Below are positions 58,201-60,000 of a stretch of 60,000 bases of DNA, piece by piece. The DNA is taken from positions 30,693,985 to 30,753,984 of the forward strand of contig CAIIXF020000004.1 in NCBI GenBank assembly GCA_903813345.2, given 5' to 3'. How positions within the stretch are numbered: the stretch's first letter is position 1; every line of letters starts with the position of its first letter. Origin of the DNA: Owenia fusiformis. Its lineage: Eukaryota > Annelida > Polychaeta > Sabellida > Oweniidae. The position numbers and the translations under genes were made by a program. The notes under the pieces were generated by a model. That model was not told the origin of the DNA. It saw only the letters and a program-made list of their open reading frames with translations, and made no database searches.

Positions 58201-60000
58201 TTCTGAACATAAGGCGATATTATAATAAAAACGAAAAGAAGTTGTATACTGTATCATATTAAGAAGATGACCGTTAAAGTTTTGTTTATTCTACCTTCTA
58301 CTGTTTAGACTGGGAGGTTGTAAGTATGTTTTGTTATGTGCCTGTTTGAAAGCACGGGGTATGTTACGTTCACCCGGAAAGTGTTCGAAATGAACCAAAA
58401 ATTCAAATTCTTTAAAACAATCTAATAATTTTTGTTTAGATTGATCGAGGCTGTGAAATGAATATAGTAGACAGTATTAGTCGTATTCTTTAAAGAGAAG
58501 CTGAATGTAAAGAATCCCGATGTGACCTAACAGAAATCCTAAATATAGCGTTGATAACCAACTTGGTATGGTGAACTATTCCGCGAAGCATTTCATTTCT
58601 TCCGTGGAGCATTTTAATTCTGACTGAGTTATCAAATCCAGGTGAACATAACGGACCATTTTCAATTTGCACTATATGGGTATTGAAACATAAATACGAT
58701 TAAAGTCATATACTACACGAAACACTAACAGAACGAGTGTTAGTTTTGAAAGTGCATCAAAGATGGAGCCATTATATAAAGCAAAGGCACTTGGGTAATA
58801 TTACCTCGTTTTGGTAAAGCGAATCGAACAACTGAAATAAAGTGTTAGGATGAAGATTCTTTGACGAACTGTTGTTAGTAACGGGTTCAAAGGTATCACC
58901 TTCCAAGATATTTGTTACTTTATGAAAATGTTACTTTATATTGTCCAGTCCCAGGACCACACAATACGATGTACTTTTGGGAACTGATTTAATGGTTAAC
59001 GTCATTTTGAATATTAATCGTGAAAAACAAATACATGTCTAATTGACAAACAGTAAAACGATGAATACTGTCAAATAGAAATAATGTTAATCGTGTATGC
59101 ATGTCAATTAAATGAAAGTGAAATGATTGCTTGGGCTTTTTAAATGGGAATAATACCATTGGTGGCGTATTAAGAACATATATAATTTCCAGAGACGAGG
59201 ATTTATGTAAGTAAATGTACGTGTAAATCATGCAATACTGTACAATATTCACATTTCAATACAGACATTTAAATATGTTAAATTGTATTAGAAGATGATT
59301 GTTTAAAATATTCAAAATTAAATCCATGCTTTTCCCACCAGTACAACATTATTGAGCAGCATGCTATAAATTATAAACACCCCAAGCCGGAACTACTTTT
59401 GCCCTTTCACAAGCTACGCGCATTAATCTAATTTGTATCATTAAATTGACAGTTAAATCCCCCAGTGATTACTCATTGGATTTAAAAGGATACAACAGAT
59501 AGTATTAAGAGAAATATATTTCGAAAAACCATTGAATTATTTTTTTAGATATAGATTGTGAAAGGGCGGTTGAACGGCATATAAGGATTGTTTGTCATAT
59601 CAGGAAAACGGAATTTCACCACTACGCAATTACTTTAAAACATATACAAAGGATGACAGAAAATGACGTACAATCAAAAATAGTTTGACGATACTTTTGC
59701 AATGATTAAAGCACTTATGTATATTAAATTGAATAGGGAAAAAATTGTACTGAATAAAAAGGAACTACGTTGCATTAACGAACCTTTTTCTAATGGCGCT
59801 TTTTTATATTTTTCTAGTCGCTTCACAGCAATCGATTCTAGTTTAACCCTTGCGGCTGGGTACTCCTTTAAAACGTCCCAGAGATCCTTTTTTGACAAGC
59901 AGAATAAATCGGAATATCCTACAGATCGAACTGAGGCTGTCCGCCTATTCCCCGCAGTCCCCATATTGAGTATACTGATCTCTCCAAAATAGGACCCTGG
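55250..60000 (-). CDS. Cyclic nucleotide-gated cation channel (CNGL/CNGA type), last two exons; 5' part outside the window
   Basis: Exon 60000-59784 encodes the end of the cyclic-nucleotide-binding domain: YFGEISILN and GNRRTA form the phosphate-binding cassette, with the Arg that contacts the cyclic phosphate and the Thr linked to cGMP preference. Then come [13 protein letters not shown] and [13 protein letters not shown]. The last exon, 56322-55250, joins through a split codon (G|CT) to give [16 protein letters not shown], typical of CNGL-like subunits. It encodes about 356 residues: a Pro/Ser-rich disordered region, then a coiled coil (about 55471-55334, [16 protein letters not shown]...) that probably mediates subunit assembly, and stop TAG. 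The intron is 3.46 kb with an unusual GTTCGT donor. The protein is a plasma-membrane sensory or neuronal channel. The CNGA label is an alternative. Confidence 0.88.
56323..59783 (-). other. Last intron of the CNG channel gene
   Basis: No further exon recognised. Near 57854 lies a partial third copy of the CACTCCCC MITE family (ACTCCCCTCTATAAGTTCGG, then ATCGCAAAACACGAACAGGC near 57951); its right end is unclear. Confidence 0.5.
57854..58005. mobile_element. MITE, CACTCCCC family, copy 3 (partial)
   Basis: The left end CTCCCCTCTATAAGTTCGGC and the inner ATCGCAAAACA-CGAACAGGC match copies 1 and 2. The right inverted end could not be placed with confidence. Confidence 0.4.

Overview
The window is AT-rich animal DNA. 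It holds intron-split genes with GT-AG junctions, polyadenylation signals and dense non-autonomous transposons, so it is an invertebrate nuclear genome. A CNGL-type cyclic nucleotide-gated channel and LRP/EGF/mucin-type receptors suggest a marine protostome, probably a lophotrochozoan. I cannot name the species.

Layout. (1) 2144-16207 (+): a complete 22-exon gene for a 1348-residue type I receptor: signal peptide, three YWTD beta-propeller/EGF pairs, a Ser/Thr-rich stalk, one membrane helix and a 123-residue tail. All exon phases agree and the total is divisible by 3. (2) 16208-29000: no convincing complete gene. It contains a candidate first exon (16548-16607), several MITE or foldback elements, a decayed mariner transposase and a 1.3-kb element with CACGGTG termini and a 5-bp target duplication. 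(3) 29325?-38919 (+): an ATP-grasp enzyme whose body is one 1270-bp exon. The DNA in front of it carries a tandem duplication of about 0.77 kb, and the downstream copy has been invaded by four transposons, one nested in another. The undisturbed copy serves as an empty site, so the insertions and target duplications can be read exactly. (4) 43209-40130 (-): a complete 7-exon gene for a secreted 440-residue protein with a coiled coil and two repeats of a betagamma-crystallin-like strand motif plus an EGF-like Cys module. (5) 43919-53391: transposons and three related tandem arrays, no gene. (6) 60000-55250 (-): the last two exons of a cyclic nucleotide-gated channel (end of the cyclic-nucleotide-binding domain, proline/serine-rich tail, coiled coil); the 5' part lies beyond the window.

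The genes are separate units with no operon-like link. The main non-genic signal is a group of elements with CAC...GTG ends and 5-bp target duplications (27708-29000, 33264-34502, 34715-36808, plus a lone end near 24658). That combination resembles the Transib/RAG type of transposon. None of them carries a transposase I could recognise.
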